This document shows positions 11,857-24,900 of a DNA stretch of 64,000 bases, piece by piece. The stretch is from Copromyces sp. CBS 386.78 (lineage: Eukaryota > Ascomycota > Sordariomycetes > Sordariales > Sordariaceae): assembly GCA_030685235.1 (NCBI GenBank), contig MU839080.1, positions 434,001 through 498,000 of the forward strand, given 5' to 3'. Each line of letters starts with the position of its first letter. Within the stretch, counting starts at the first letter, position 1. A program made the position numbers and the translations under genes. The notes under the pieces are model-generated. The model was not told the DNA's origin and did no database searches. It saw nothing but the letters and a program-made list of their open reading frames with translations.

Positions 11857-12688
11857 TAACACCAAAATAGCAAGATATCGACATGGTTGCAACCGAAACG
11901 TGGGGGATACGGTATTATGGGTTGGATATTTTCCGACGTTGTGCAATAACACAAAAGCGCACAAGGGCACGAAACACAAAGCATGGATTAGGTTGGACTG
12001 GGTTGGGGTCGGTGAGAACCCTAAGAGGCATGGTAACATGGTGGCCTCACACGATGAGGCAGGACAAGTACAAGGACAAGGTTAAGAGCAGTACAACCTA
12101 GCCTAAGGCAGGACTAGCTTAGGGCAAGCACAACTCAAGACACGGCAGGAGCACAATGGAGGCTATCCCGTGGCAGAGCATCTAGCGAAAATCAAGAGAC
12201 TATTTGCTCAAACACACAAACATCAGTGATCTTTTCTTTCTCCGAGTGTGTCCGCGTCCATGTGTGCTAGTTTTCGGAGCGAGATAAAGATGGGTCAAAG
12301 AGAGGATGTAACTTGCTCAAGTTTCGCGGTGACATGTATGTTTGGTCGGTTTGTGTACCGACCAAGATCAAGGAGATGGACAGTTCAGGTAGAACCTACA
12401 CCAACCTTTCAACCCCCCTTATCCCCATTAGAAATGCTGCTGCTACTGTTGTGTACACAATCATCATGTAATGTCCAGTCCTTTCAGTTCCAAGCCGGCA
12501 TTATCTCCGACAACCGTGTAGAGGTAGTCGAGCAAGTCTCTTCTTCTTACGTCTTGTTCACCCAGAAGCTGATCAGGTTCACTTGAGCCGTCACTGCAAA
12601 ATACTCAACTCAAAACAAATACTGCAACTCGGTGACTTTGGTACGGACCGTGGTCCGAATCTCGGCCACACAAAAGTACGAAAGACAA
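11857..12688. other. Intergenic stretch between two CA microsatellites
   Basis: No gene, RNA or element was recognised. Short open frames only. Confidence 0.4.
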
Positions 12689-12706
12689 CACACACACACA
12701 CACACA
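12689..12706. repeat. (CA)9 microsatellite
   Basis: A perfect dinucleotide run, 0.8 kb after the larger CA-rich tract. Confidence 0.9.
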
Positions 12707-12908
12707 TAAAGAATTATCAGGGAACGGAATAAAAAAGAGAAGAGAAAGGCTTGTGTCACCCCAAGTACAAGCCATTGTCATCATCGAAGGTTCTTTGTTT
12801 TTTGCCACCTTTTTTTTTTCTTCTTCCATGATTATTTCCCCTTGGATTCCCGACAGTTTCCAAGTTTGGTACGCCGTTTGGTACATGGCCTCTGGCTTAC
12901 TTTTTCGA

Positions 12909-12940
12909 AGTTCCAGAGTTCCAGAGTTCCAGAGTTCCAG
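12909..12940. repeat. 4 x 8-bp tandem repeat
   Basis: Four perfect copies of AGTTCCAG lie head to tail. No gene is associated with them. Confidence 0.9.
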
Positions 12941-13030
12941 AATCACACGTAAGAGTTGGCAGTTGCAAGTTTGGTAATGTGTAATCCCGAGGTTACAGCA
13001 CCTTGAGGTCGAGAACGGAGCAAGTACATG

Positions 13031-13056
13031 TAAGCGCAGGCTTTAAGCGCAGGCTT
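13031..13056. repeat. 2 x 13-bp tandem duplication
   Basis: Two perfect copies of TAAGCGCAGGCTT, followed by a degenerate start of a third. This looks like a replication-slippage product in non-coding DNA. Confidence 0.85.
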
Positions 13057-14836
13057 TAGCCGCACCAGTTTCGGTGTTTCTTTTTTTGTTGTTTCCGAAG
13101 TAATTGTCAGCGGCAAGTTGATGCCGAGAACTGGAAACTACTGGGCGGAAAGGGGGAAGTGAATGATGCCTACGATGTGGAAGGTTGAAAATAAATGGTT
13201 GTTGCTGGATCGTGACACAATCACCGAGGTACAGAATGGGAGGCAAAAAAGGTTACTATGAATGGCTACTGGGTTAGGTTTCCGAGATCTGCTATTCTAT
13301 GTCCACAAACGACATTTCAAGCAAGGAACAGCTTGGAAAACTATTGTTAAGTGGTTTGATGCGCACAATTATGGTTAACATCATTCCCATGCACTGAACT
13401 TCCAGTCGATGAGACGGTGTCAGATTAAGCTTCAAAAAGTCCGAGCTTAGCTTCCCTCCAAGCCCAGGGAAGCCATGTAGATCTCCCCTCATCCAATGGT
13501 ATGGAGACGAAGGTGAAAGACGGGGGATGGGTGTGCACTGTTACAAGGCCTGCAGGGAGGTGAATACCCCTGTCTATCGAAGCTCTTGTAAGTGAAATGA
13601 CATTCTTGCCCAATCCGATGACAGAAATTTAGGGAAAGGGGACAATCCGACAAACAGAGAGGGTGTGAATCGGATCGTAACGGTTGCCTTTTCGGGATTA
13701 AACCGCTGCACGTGTAATTTGGACTTGTTCAGATCGAGTGTGTGCTGCCTCTTTTGCCCTTCCACGATGGTAGATGGTACATCGAAACGACCCAGTCCAA
13801 TCAGATGCCTCCGAAAGCGAGGGAGGGTGGCCAGGCAATGTGTCCCTGCGTGCTGGAAAAGACGGGAAACAAATTGCGGTTCATACTCTTCGGTTTCCAT
13901 CCACTTGGAAGACTTTGTCGGACAATCCTTGAGAAGGCGTGCTAATGTTCGTGCTACTCGGTCGGTGCTGGTGGGTAGAGGTAAGGTGTATCAAATGGGT
14001 ATGGGAGGGAGGGATGAAAGGGAGGGATGAACGCGGGATGATACCGAAATCGCTGGGGTTTCTTCAGCCCCAATACCTGGTCGTCGCTCGAGGGATCAAC
14101 CCCTTGTGTGTAGGGGAGGATTTGTATTAGCCGCGGGTTGTAACGAAGAGATACGAAATCAAGTGATGGAAATGCGCATATCCGAGTTGCGCATATCCGA
14201 GTTGATATGCTCCTAAACCCAAATGCTTGAAGGAACCAAAATATGAAGCGGGAAATCCACCCACAGTCTTGGTCAGCGGGAAAATCTTTTTATCTCCCGC
14301 TCTAGGCGGGATTTTACCCTTCCGAGAGACAGGAACCGCTACCGGGGACATGGCGGAGGATCATCACCGCACGGGACTTCGTAGGAGACATTTTAAGCGC
14401 ACCCTTGATTAACATCGAAAGGCGGCTGCCTGAGCAGCGATCCGTGATTTCTGCGATGTATCCGCTTGACAAGTGATTTTGGAGGGACATAGTTGTCGGG
14501 GTTTTAAACAAAGCCAATCGGATAACTCATGGTATTGACCTGGATATGACAGACTTACCAGGCACTGTCCTCAAACCCAGCTTCGGATACCGTTAAGCCA
14601 GAAGCCCAAGTCCTTCATACTCAGAATGTCGGATAGACGTCCCTCCGCTAGCCTAGCGTATCCGATTGCCAGCTCACCGTTCAGATCTCGCAGTCGAAGT
14701 ATGGGGATCGCCTCGGTTCCCTTCAGCCACTGAACAGGTTTTGGTTTGTGTAGATCGGTTAGCTATCTCTCTGCAATGCGGTCCCATGATTGCCCCGTCC
14801 CCGGAGGCTGATGCTTTGTGCAAGGTGAAAACTCGC
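13057..14836. other. Intergenic stretch with one short tandem duplication
   Basis: No gene was recognised. Two perfect copies of a 15-bp unit (GCGCATATCCGAGTT) occupy 14174..14203. The remainder shows only short open frames. Confidence 0.4.
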
Positions 14837-15472
14837 TCAAGAAGGCCGGAGAAGTGCCGAAGCGTACCACAGTGTGAATGATATTGCATGAGTGATAACT
14901 GTAACTGTAGTGGCTTGCACCATCGTGGAGCCACCGCAACACCGCTTTTGCAGAGGCTCTTCCTGGCGGGGTTGACAATGGACCAAGCCCCAAAGAAGCT
15001 GTATTGGCTCGAGGTGTCTTCCAGGTTGTAAGCTTTGATCCGAGATAATAGAGGTACGACGGGCGCTTTTTTGGATCCCGAGGGAGCACGGCAGGACTAG
15101 CCATGGGTAGCATGCTGTCAATGTTTGTTTCCCTGGTGTGCATGCAAACCGGAAGGCCGGGAACTTTGCACCAAGGTATGGGTTACCGTCGTCGTCGAAG
15201 AAGGCCATGAGGCACTCACTGAGTCCCAAGCCGTGAACTTTGTGCCTGTCGTGACTTTTCTGACGTGGGGTATCGAGAAGACTGACCAAAAGGCGGGTGG
15301 CCGGCTGCGGGTGCGGGTTCATACGGGGAGCACAACAGACGACAACACACGGCCGTAAATCCGCAAAACCTTGTGAAGTGTAGACTAGCGCGCCCAGTGC
15401 CAGATACAATGATGCAGTGATGGCAGCCAGCAAAACCCCACGAGACGGCAACCGTGTGATTTTCTTTCTCAT
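14837..15472 (-). CDS. Hypothetical protein with N-terminal signal anchor
   Basis: An ATG-started frame of 211 codons. Residues about 13..33 form a hydrophobic segment behind a basic N-terminus (MRKKITRLPSR), as in a signal anchor or signal peptide. The start context has A at -3. A coding-like stretch around residues 85..110 includes AFFDDDGNPYLGAKFPAF. From about 15125 downward a different minus-strand frame looks equally coding-like, so an intron or frameshift may separate the N-terminal part from the true C-terminus. No family was recognised. The N-terminal half is more credible than the end. Confidence 0.3.
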   Translation of the reverse strand: MRKKITRLPSRGVLLAAITASLYLALGALVYTSQGFADLRPCVVVCCAPRMNPHPQPATRLLVSLLDTPRQKSHDRHKVHGLGLSECLMAFFDDDGNPYLGAKFPAFRFACTPGKQTLTACYPWLVLPCSLGIQKSARRTSIISDQSLQPGRHLEPIQLLWGLVHCQPRQEEPLQKRCCGGSTMVQATTVTVITHAISFTLWYASALLRPS

Positions 15473-16602
15473 TTTACGCTCGTATTGAATCTTCTATTAT
15501 CGTGGTCGGGGTGGGCGCGGGCCACAGGCTAAAGCCGCAACGAGGCCGTCGAACGACGGTTCGGAGACCTGGCTGGATAGGGTATCGGCGCATATTGCTT
15601 GGTGCTTCGTCGATCTGCCGTAAGAACGAGGGAATGGAGGCCATCCGCGGTTGCTAATTGCTTCGATACTTTACGGGGACTGACGCAATACGGCGGCGCG
15701 AGGTCCCCAGGGCGAGGGAGGCGGATCTCGTCTCATCTCGACGGCGTGGGTGCTGGGTGCTTTCTTCTCCATGTCTGCGAACCATTGGCGGCTCGTAGCT
15801 TGGCGGGAATATCTGGCGCATGGGATTCCGTCTGGTTTGATTGATTTAGATTGTATTACTGGCATCGGAATGTGCGAGAACTCGCTTGTTATCGATTTGT
15901 TGCTGCCATCGGGCGGCCGGGCTCAGCCTTCGGGGACGGGTTGACGAGTTGAAAATTCCGCTGGTTGCTTGACTTGGATTTACCGATCGTGAAATGATCG
16001 GTCAATGGAATGCAGCTTGGTGCAGTGCAGAAGACAGGATTAACGATCGTACTTGCCTGGTGCTGATCAGAGCTGCACGATTCCGCGATATTGCAGAAGT
16101 TGTTTCTGGATCGAGGTCATGGATGTGAAGAGAAGCTGGTGGAATGGTTGGACACGCGCTCAAGACAAGGAAATAGTTTAGGCCATAACGCAAAGTCTTG
16201 AAGGCGCCAAGTTCAGCGTTAGCGCCGCTTAATTTAGCTCTGTCCCCCGCTCCAATCCAGCGGTAGGATCGCCTGTGAGCCTGCCAATTCAGGCCAGAGA
16301 CAGGGAAGCTTAACAGCAGATAAGCTTCGGAGAGATCACCGTGGTAGCGCTACCTTGGCTTCCGGGCAAATCGACGTCACATTCCCGCTCTTGCCATCGA
16401 CCGAGATTCGACCCTCTGTCGCACATGTCACCACACAACACATCAGGTGGCCGCTTTCTCAGAAACAATTCAACGACAATGAGGAGTGTAAACGACTCCT
16501 CGATTGCTCAGCTCATTCTTTCCGATATCAATCATTCCAGGTTCCCCCGCAAACCTTCTTGATGGCCTTGCAGCAGATAAGTTAGCGTGTCCTATAGGCC
16601 TG
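15473..16602. other. Intergenic stretch, no gene supported
   Basis: Contains a 7-bp inverted repeat around 15981..16001 (ACCGATC ... GATCGGT) and a perfect palindrome GGTAGCGCTACC at 16343..16354. No exon, RNA or complete element was recognised. Confidence 0.4.
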
Positions 16603-16958
16603 CAGTCAAACCTGCAATTAACGATCATAGGAATAACGATAATCTGGTTATACTGATCAAATTCGCCGCCACCGTTCCATTTGTATGGGGATTTCAGCAG
16701 AATAACGATAATCTCCGTATTAGCATTACGATCAAAATCTGGCTCGGTTTTGTATAGTGATCGCTATACTCGATAGGTGGGAGACGTAGGAAACACCACC
16801 AACTCACTCCTGACCGGTACCTTGACCACTACTTTTCCGTGTCCAAGTACCTGTCTGAGCCTGCCTTGGCGTCCTTGGCACTCTCGAAGTAACGATAATC
16901 TGGAAATAACGATCAAAATTCCTGCCACCGCCAATACCGTTAATTGCAGGTTTGACTG
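16603..16958. mobile_element. 356-bp pogo/Fot1-like MITE
   Basis: The ends 16603..16623 and 16938..16958 are perfect 21-bp inverted repeats beginning CAGTCAAACCTGCAATTAAC. The right end is followed by TA; the left flank is TG, consistent with a TA target duplication in which one copy has mutated. Three internal direct sub-repeats of about 45 bp contain TAACGATAATCT (near 16632, 16702 and 16889). An 18-bp imperfect palindrome lies at about 16753..16770. There is no coding capacity, so the element is non-autonomous. The CAGT-starting termini and TA target fit the pogo/Fot1 group of fungal DNA transposons; that assignment is by resemblance. Confidence 0.7.
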
Positions 16959-19900
16959 TAGTTGTATAAACTCATTCGGCGACAGTCAACTTTTAACCAG
17001 TCAGATACCCCAAAAGTGACTGAAGAACGGACGTCCGTGGGGATCACAGACAGTATCGCTCCCGCGGCTGGAGCCCATCTCTTTGGTTCCCGGAATCGGA
17101 TGTTACTCATATCGGCATTTTTCAACATTTCCATCATCACTTGGATGCCGATTCACAGCCTAGCAAGGAGCTACCCATTAGCTCATCCATGGGCACCTTT
17201 GTTTCATCTTCGCTGTTACTGCAGCGGAAAAAAGTCCGCACCTTCCTGTCTCGGATGTTAGGTTGACCACTCGTTCAAGACACACTCCGACTCTTACACC
17301 CTCATACTCATTCACCCGGCAAGGCTACTCACAGATACACAGGCCACTACCACTCTGTGGCGCGGGAAGCCTCTCCGATGAATCCATAGCTAAGCTTCTC
17401 AGGTTCGGCAGTTCATGTGCTTGAGTACGGTGCATGGAAGCCTTCTCGCTGAGCAACGGCTAACTGTGGTCGCTTACGACCTGAATACTCTTTTCGTTTA
17501 CTACAGCCTTGGTTGAGCCTTTCCACGGCAGACAGCAAACACTGGAAGAACAGCCACAATCCCGCGATCCGAACCCAGACATCAAGCCACAATATCATAC
17601 AACAAAGAAGCCCATGAACAGACCAATCTGAGGGTCTGCCGAACGAATACGACGGATGTCTAACCCAGTTCCTGATTACTTGTTTTTAGAGCTACTGTAT
17701 CACTCACAAGTGTGGACAGATCCAATGGTCGAGAAAGAAACGGCACCTTTCCCATGCCTCGGGGATGGACCGGCAACCATGCGTCAAAACTCATCAAAAG
17801 ATTGGGCCAATGCAACCAGTTCCTGCAGTCTGTCTGTATTCCAGGAGGTTCGGGTAAGTAAGTTGTGATTGGGAAGGCGTAAAAATGAAGATAACGAGGC
17901 AGAGGGAATCAGAAAACTGTGACTCTGTCTGCTTTACGACGAAAACACTCGGAGTGTCAGTCCGTCTACAACAGAACATTGTACCGACGACACATACATT
18001 GTTTCCTCCCGTCGTCAGTCTGTCAAAACACGCAAAATACACTTACCATTCAAGAGCCCTGAATGAGTGACCGGATGATTGGTCAAGTTCGGAATCTGAC
18101 TTGAAGAGGCAGTTGCTTTGGGGAATCAGGAAGCTGCGTCCCATGTGCATCCCACGCCCTCAATCACCATCTTGGTGCTTTCACGTTTACACCAGTTTCA
18201 GAAGAATTGACCAAGTGGACTTGCGCAGGGGCAGGTATGAGCGAGGAGCATTGAGCACAACTGAACATGAAAGCATGGAACCTACTCATATACTACCTTC
18301 TGTGAAACTATCAGGTCTTGCCGTTTCCGGGATCTTCATTGGCAACAGCAAATCGGTCACCGAATCCTCCTCCACATTTCAGAACTTCATGGACGGCAAC
18401 TACACTATCATCTCACCTGCCAGTTCATAGTTGCACTTTCTTCATGCTTCCCTGCTCCATTCTTACCAGACAAAAGGATAACGTTGAATGCTTGAAACCT
18501 TGTGCGTCGATCCAACTTGAAGAAATCACCCTGGATGAGAGGTAGGTACGAGTGTCCTGTCAACACCTTCCATTCAAAGTCATACCGGAGATCTGAACCC
18601 AAGATGTACCCTCTGTTAGTGCACCGAACTTCTCACACTACATTTCGAAAATGTCCCTCCACTACCCCGCTTAGCAGAATACGATGAAAAGTACCTTACA
18701 GTACTTCTCCCCTTGTTCAATGCTTCGTGTTTTCTGTAACGCGGACCGGGGCAGCTGTCAGACTTGGGCCGATTCTGGCCCCGACCGCACGAACCTTCAC
18801 ACTTCTCCTTCACCTGATGGCCATGTCGCAAATTAAATATACACGGCTTGAATCCGTAAGACACCTTGACTCAAAAAACTTACTTACTGCAAAAAAATCA
18901 CCAGGCCGGAAAAAGGGAGGTATTCCCATCCACGCCCGATCCACAACCGAATGTTCGAGCTGTACCAAAGTCGTCTCAAACCACACTCCTCCTCCACAGA
19001 GTGTGGGGGATCAAGCATCCTCAAGATCTTACTGTTCACTGTCATCACTGGCCACATTTTCCCCCACTACTAGCACACCACGCCATCCCCAGTTTGAACC
19101 GTTAGCGGCAATGGTTCCTACTTGCCTTACTTCTCCCCGAGTGGCGGCCACCTCCACTATGCTGGACCAACGATATCAGTGATCAAATTGAGGCGGCCAC
19201 CCGGTCTGACTGGGTGCACTCCCTCAATTCAGTAAGCTCATCCAGCAGGTTTCTGTCTGGTTGATCGAGGAAGATGGGTGGCTGCGAGGCCAGATGTGGC
19301 GCCCAAGGGCGACAAAGCCGTTACCTTGAGCATGTGGGCTTTGATGGATGTCCACACCGAGTTGAGCCGCTGACGATGGGTATGCATTGGTGGAACAGTG
19401 AGATCGAAGTGTGGGTGGGGAAATCAACTCTGCCTCTCTCACGTCGTCTCTTTTCTCTACTTGCTATGGACAAGTTCACTGACGAAGCCTCAGAATGTGC
19501 TTTCCTACCACTCAGTGGGCGTTCTGGTTCGCACACCATCCGACACTTCATGAGCTTGTCAGATGAATAGCGTCTGTAAGGTACAATCTCCTGATACTAC
19601 CCACTGGTTCTGTCCACTACATTTCTACAGTCTGACTCCCCGATACACACAACTCCTGGAGACCCCGCTGACAAATAGCTATCAGGACTTACTAAAGCTG
19701 TTCAACGAGCTATGAGCTCGAAGTAAAACCAACTGTTCCCTTTTGGACACCGAACACCTACACGACATGTTGGTCATTGTCCTACAAAACACCAAGCATC
19801 ACGCAAAGCAGGTCAGCAGTGACACAATGAGGACAATCAGGAGTGTACCAACCACCGACATGCCAAATGTCCGGCGTCGCATCACGAAGTACTACATACC

Positions 19901-20732
19901 TGTTTGCAACGGCGTACGAACCATACCAAAGGGTGAGTCTTCTTCCAATCATCCACGGCTCCGAGTACAATCTCGGGATGGCGTCCCCACGTGCCCGCCG
20001 CCCTCCTGCGGATGGATGGAAACACCAGTCTGACCAAAGGGTTGGCTCCCAGTGGCCCAAGTCCACTATACCCGTGGCAACGAACCATCCACTAGACGAT
20101 TTGTGAGGCTTTCCCTCCCAGTCAGCCTCTTCCTGAAACACAGCGTCATGTTGAGTACGCTACGTCCCTCGACATGAGGCACACGTCGCACGCATAACTA
20201 CAGGATCGCGTGCCGATCGACATCCAAGTACCCGGGATGGCTTCTAGAATAGAACACACTGGCATATGTGTGTCTGTCAGCCACTAGGTTTGTGCTTCTG
20301 TGACACCGGAAAAGAACTATCCCGGGAAGTCCCACTCCAAGTACGCCTGCCTTCTTTTGACGAAGATGGTTATCGAAGCGGAGGTTGTTGTTCACGCCTT
20401 CTCGTGCCCCCTCTTTGCTGACCATCATCCTCACCAAGAGGTTTTGCGATGAACTCAGAGTCAACAATAACAACCACACTCCCCGCTGACATAGCAGTGG
20501 TCTACCCCCTATCTTCGTCGACTTACGTACCTATCTCAACCTCCTCACCACGCCGTAGACCAATGTTAATCACCACACCCATTCGGGTAACCCCGATCTA
20601 TGATACCCGAGATGAAAAAGAGGGTATGCGAATACGGGAAGCAACCATTCTACCCACGCCAAGGAAGCACAATGAGTTCTCGAGTCTTACCGCTTATGAT
20701 TGTGAGGTCTGGAACCGCTAAGATTAGGGGGG
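16959..20732. other. Intergenic stretch, nothing recognised
   Basis: Only short overlapping frames on both strands. No splice-supported exon, RNA gene or repeat could be identified. Confidence 0.4.
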
Positions 20733-21270
20733 ATTTTAACGGTAATAGATAATAGCGCTTATGGTGTTTAATAGCGGGAATGGGGCATCTATCTGCGACT
20801 ACGGCCGCTCCACTACAGTGAGGAGGATGAGGCGAAATTGCATCTTACTTGCGCTTTGAACCAAGTTTACCTCACCAGTTGCGATATCTTTGCGCTTGTG
20901 AAATCTTTATCCTTGAGTATCATCGATGCAATTAGGAGAACAACAAAGGGGGTTCATGAAGGTTCATTGTTGTACAACCTCAGTTGTCATTATTCTTTCT
21001 GTCATACACTGTCCATGGAGACCCTCATTCCTCCCCTTGGTCCCTTTGCTTTGCCAACTTCCTTTGCAAAAAAACCGATGACTGAAACACCCTCGCGGTG
21101 AACATTATTGCAAAAGAGCAATTTCAATTTATTATCCCTATCCCCGCTGACGACATCCAACACTCTAGCCCTCATAACCCGGACCGATCTCCGCCCTTCC
21201 GGCAAGCCGCTGCCGTCCGCTAATAACGCCGCTTACGCCACGCCCGCTTCGGCGCTTACGCCGTTAAAAT
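20733..21270. other. Possible degenerate inverted-repeat element
   Basis: ATTTTAACGG at 20733..20742 is inverted at 21261..21270. Just inside the right end is a GCTTACGCC-rich, partly repetitive segment (about 21215..21265). The terminal match is only 10 bp and no target duplication is visible, so this may be chance. Confidence 0.2.
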
Positions 21271-21803
21271 TCGGCAGACGACAAACAATGCGCCACTAAG
21301 CTACCCATCCGAACCGAATTACTTTGGAAAAGGGGTAGGATTCCGCCTCATCGGCCCGGTATTTGATTGACACTGAATGCCATCTCAGTAAGCCGCCAAG
21401 ATCTGCTTGATAAAGGGGCAAGGAAACATGGAAGCTATTCCTGACCAAATGGGGTGTAGGAAAGGAGGGATAAAGATCTGAATCTGAATATGATCTGATA
21501 AGGGTCTCAGTGGCCCCCTTTTGGGTGCTGATCTCGCATACAAGTAATGAGTTCTTCTCAACCGCTACCGTGGTTGAGGAATAACGTGATACGAGGGACA
21601 TGAAACCACGCTACGGAGAATTTGAAAGACACACATCGCATGATGTGATGATATGATATCCCATGCAGCCAAGCCACGATAGGGGACGAAAAGAGGCGTC
21701 AATGTGGGAAATGATCATACTTGTGCAATGCGTGAAATACACCGTGGTTGTGACGGATGTGGGTTTTGTTGACGCGTCAGTTGAAGGGGCCATGATGTGA
21801 GGC

Positions 21804-21990
21804 GGGGAAAAAGAAAAGAAAAACAGAAAAAAAAAAAAGAAGAAAAAGAAACAAGTAATGGCGGTAGATCAAGCAACGGGGGACTCAAACCGGAGGCGCC
21901 GCCCGATGGCAGCCGCTCGGCCCCGGGGCCGGACCGCCTCCCTGCGGCCGCACCGCATCTCGGTATCCGGGCCCTTGTTGTCGCGGAAGG
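21804..21990. other. Purine tract followed by a GC-rich patch
   Basis: A run of almost pure purines (21804..21851, mostly A) is followed within 30 bases by a strongly GC-rich patch containing the perfect palindrome CGGCCCCGGGGCCG at 21918..21931. No gene was found. It could be an insertion boundary, but no duplication of flanking sequence was seen. Confidence 0.4.
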
Positions 21991-24900
21991 GACTTGCAGC
22001 CGGCAAGCTTCAGAGGTTTTCTGGTTTCTTTAGGCGATTAACCCGTTAATTCAATCCACCTTATTCCCCCCCATTTACGGCTTGTTCTCCCATTGACACC
22101 AGCCTCAATGATGTCAGTCCCTCCATTGTTCCTTGAATCAGCAAATTTCAGTACTAACCTCTCTCACGTACCTACGCATGCCAATAATGAAACCCAAGAC
22201 TTTTACCATCAACACCACCGGCGCCGGAACCCAGCCCGGCGGACCACTGAGCAGTGAGCACCAGACCCCGAAACTTCAAACACATGCACCTGAGAAGGCT
22301 GGCTGGCTTCCTTATCAATTTACTAATAAACACTGGATAGGGAGAAGATGCACACATGGTTCAGTGGTAGTTCCAGTCGGCGTAGTGCAGTAGTGTCCCT
22401 TCATACCTGCATTAGTGTATCAGCGCATTGGAAATATTGCTTTCGGTGGCAGATCGACAGGTGCGTTGCTACCCCACACTGCCCTGTCATGATTGAGGGC
22501 AACACTCGTTGATACCCTGACGGCCGATACGTTAGAATTCCATTGGAAGAGTGGTAAATGTTAGAAGGGCCACTCCTTGCCATTTTAAGGTGGAGGAGAA
22601 TCTAAACCATTCAGTTGCAGTGTAGATCCCCTGCCTTACTCACAGTTGAAAGTCCAGGCCTCGCATCATGACATCGGCTCCAAGAACGGCTGGACTGGTG
22701 AAAGCATCAGTCCTTCCCCCTTTGAGACTAGGCCATGAGAGGGCTGCCATCGAACGAGTTGAATCCAGAACTCACAGTATAACATGTGTAGATGGTAGAA
22801 ACCCTAGCATCCCTCTGTTTCCTTTCCGGTAATGAAGAAGCATGCTTTCAGCTGTAGATCCCCCAACCCAAAGCGCCATGTTCCCGTTCTACCGGACAGA
22901 CCCAGATCTCGCTTTCCAATCAACCACGAAAGACCCCGACATCCAAACATGGGCGACGGTTGGGGATCAACATGGCGGAAGCTGAACAAAACATTACAAA
23001 GAATGACAGAGAAAGAAGGCTTCTAATGATAACCTGCCACGACAGCAAGGGCTTGGTGCCCTGGCGTTCAAACCGTGCCGCCCATTCAAAGTTAAAGAGT
23101 TTAGCACACCCAGGAGTGTGAGAGTATCAGACTTGCTGATTGACATACCCCCTCGGGGTATGCTTCCTGGCTGTTACTTATTGCCCAATGAAGACGTACG
23201 TACGTCGGTACTCGATGCGAGCTATCCGACAATAAGTTCATCCTGAGCTTTGAAGCTAAAGATGCGCCGCAGTTGAAGGCCAGGCAGGCTGCGTAGGTGG
23301 CTTGGTAGGTGGAAGGGCTCGAGGGGTAAACGGACACTACCTTCTAAGCGATTGGCTAAGAAGTATTAGGTTGAGATAGAAGCAGTAAGCATTCTGGTGT
23401 ACAAGTGATTTCCGTCAGTTGTAGTCCAGGAATGAGGATGTCTTCTCTAACGGCAGTGCAATGGGCTGACCGAATACAATCAGTACTTGCCCCTTGGCCA
23501 GTCGCAGACTGATAACTCGGATAACTGCACATTTTGGAGATACCTTCCTTACCAACACGACGGAAATAAGAACACGAAACGGCGTGAATAAGCAGTTATG
23601 CGTGGCTTGGTTAGTGTCGTTAGTGTGTGTGGGGGAGGCTTACCCTGAAGTCAATCATTTCCCCCTTTTGAAGGCTCGACCGCACAACCACATATGGCTT
23701 GGCACCCGTGACTGAGAGAGATACTGATGATAACCTCCTCTCTTGGTCTCAAAAGTTGTGTATCACAACACATCCAGTTGACCAGTTGGATGCCGTGCTG
23801 GTGTTGACTTTCTCTCAAAGTCACGGAAACCGGTGTCATTCACAGCAAGTACCTCAACATTTGGAAGAAGTCGCCTCTGGCTGGGGGCTTGCTAAATACG
23901 TCACCACATTGTTATTGGATGTGAACCGAGGCTCGCCTTGAAGGCCGCTGAGGGTGTAAGCAACCTGACAGGTTCGGCATGGCGGTAGCCGCGACGGCTC
24001 GTTCCGCGGGTTTCCCTATTCTTGATACAACTCGCTGCAACACCTGCCAAGAGGGCTGGTGCGCCCACGGCCTACATGGATTGTAGTACAGAGTAAGCAA
24101 CTTTACGAATCAACAGCGGACGTAAGACGGCTAACAGGAAGCTCCCCTTTACGGAATATTTCGGACTGCGGCTGAGGTGTGCCGGCCCAGCCTGACGTGA
24201 GTAGGTTGTGTGTCCAGTTCGTGGGGTGTCAAGTTGCGTAGTAAAGTCTTTTTTTGTGGACCAGTAAGCATAGGTGCCCTACTTATCCTTATCCAAGGTC
24301 ACTCATCGGGAACATGTTCTGTGCAACGCCCAACTTCGTGGTGATGACCGTCTTTCGCGAAGCACTAAAATGAAAAGCCGTGGTCATCTCTTAATGGCAA
24401 CAAACGCTCAAAAGACCTACCTAGCTGTGGTCAGAAAAATCAGATGTTGGAGTGTTGTGATAACAGCCCGTTGTTGTGGTGCCTAGCTTACATCCCCTAC
24501 ACTAGACTAGAGTTTGGCTTGCATGCCATAGGGCTGTGCTTGGTAAGGATCTTCACTCACCTTGAGGAAAGAAAGCGTTTTGTGGCTTTCGCATCAACAA
24601 AAGATACATGTTGCGTCCTGATATGAGGCCACTGATGCGCAGCGGTACCCAATTTGGGGTGGTTCTAGCCGTGTCTGGTAGTGTTTATGCCAATCATTGA
24701 CATCAGCAACTCCTATTCCAAAAACATCATCAGCTCGGAACTGACATGTTGGCGCAGACGGAGAATATCCTGAAGAGGAGTGGACTGCGACTTATTGTAT
24801 TACTGGTCTTTCTTTTGCCAATGGATGTTGCTTTCGAGATAGGACGTGAATAGCAGAAAGCCTCCCGATCTTGAGAAAAGACACGGCATCTGGAAGAGAT

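Noticed and set aside
11558..12085. 175-codon plus-strand frame with Thr-His-Thr repeats
   Set aside because: Created by the CA microsatellite.
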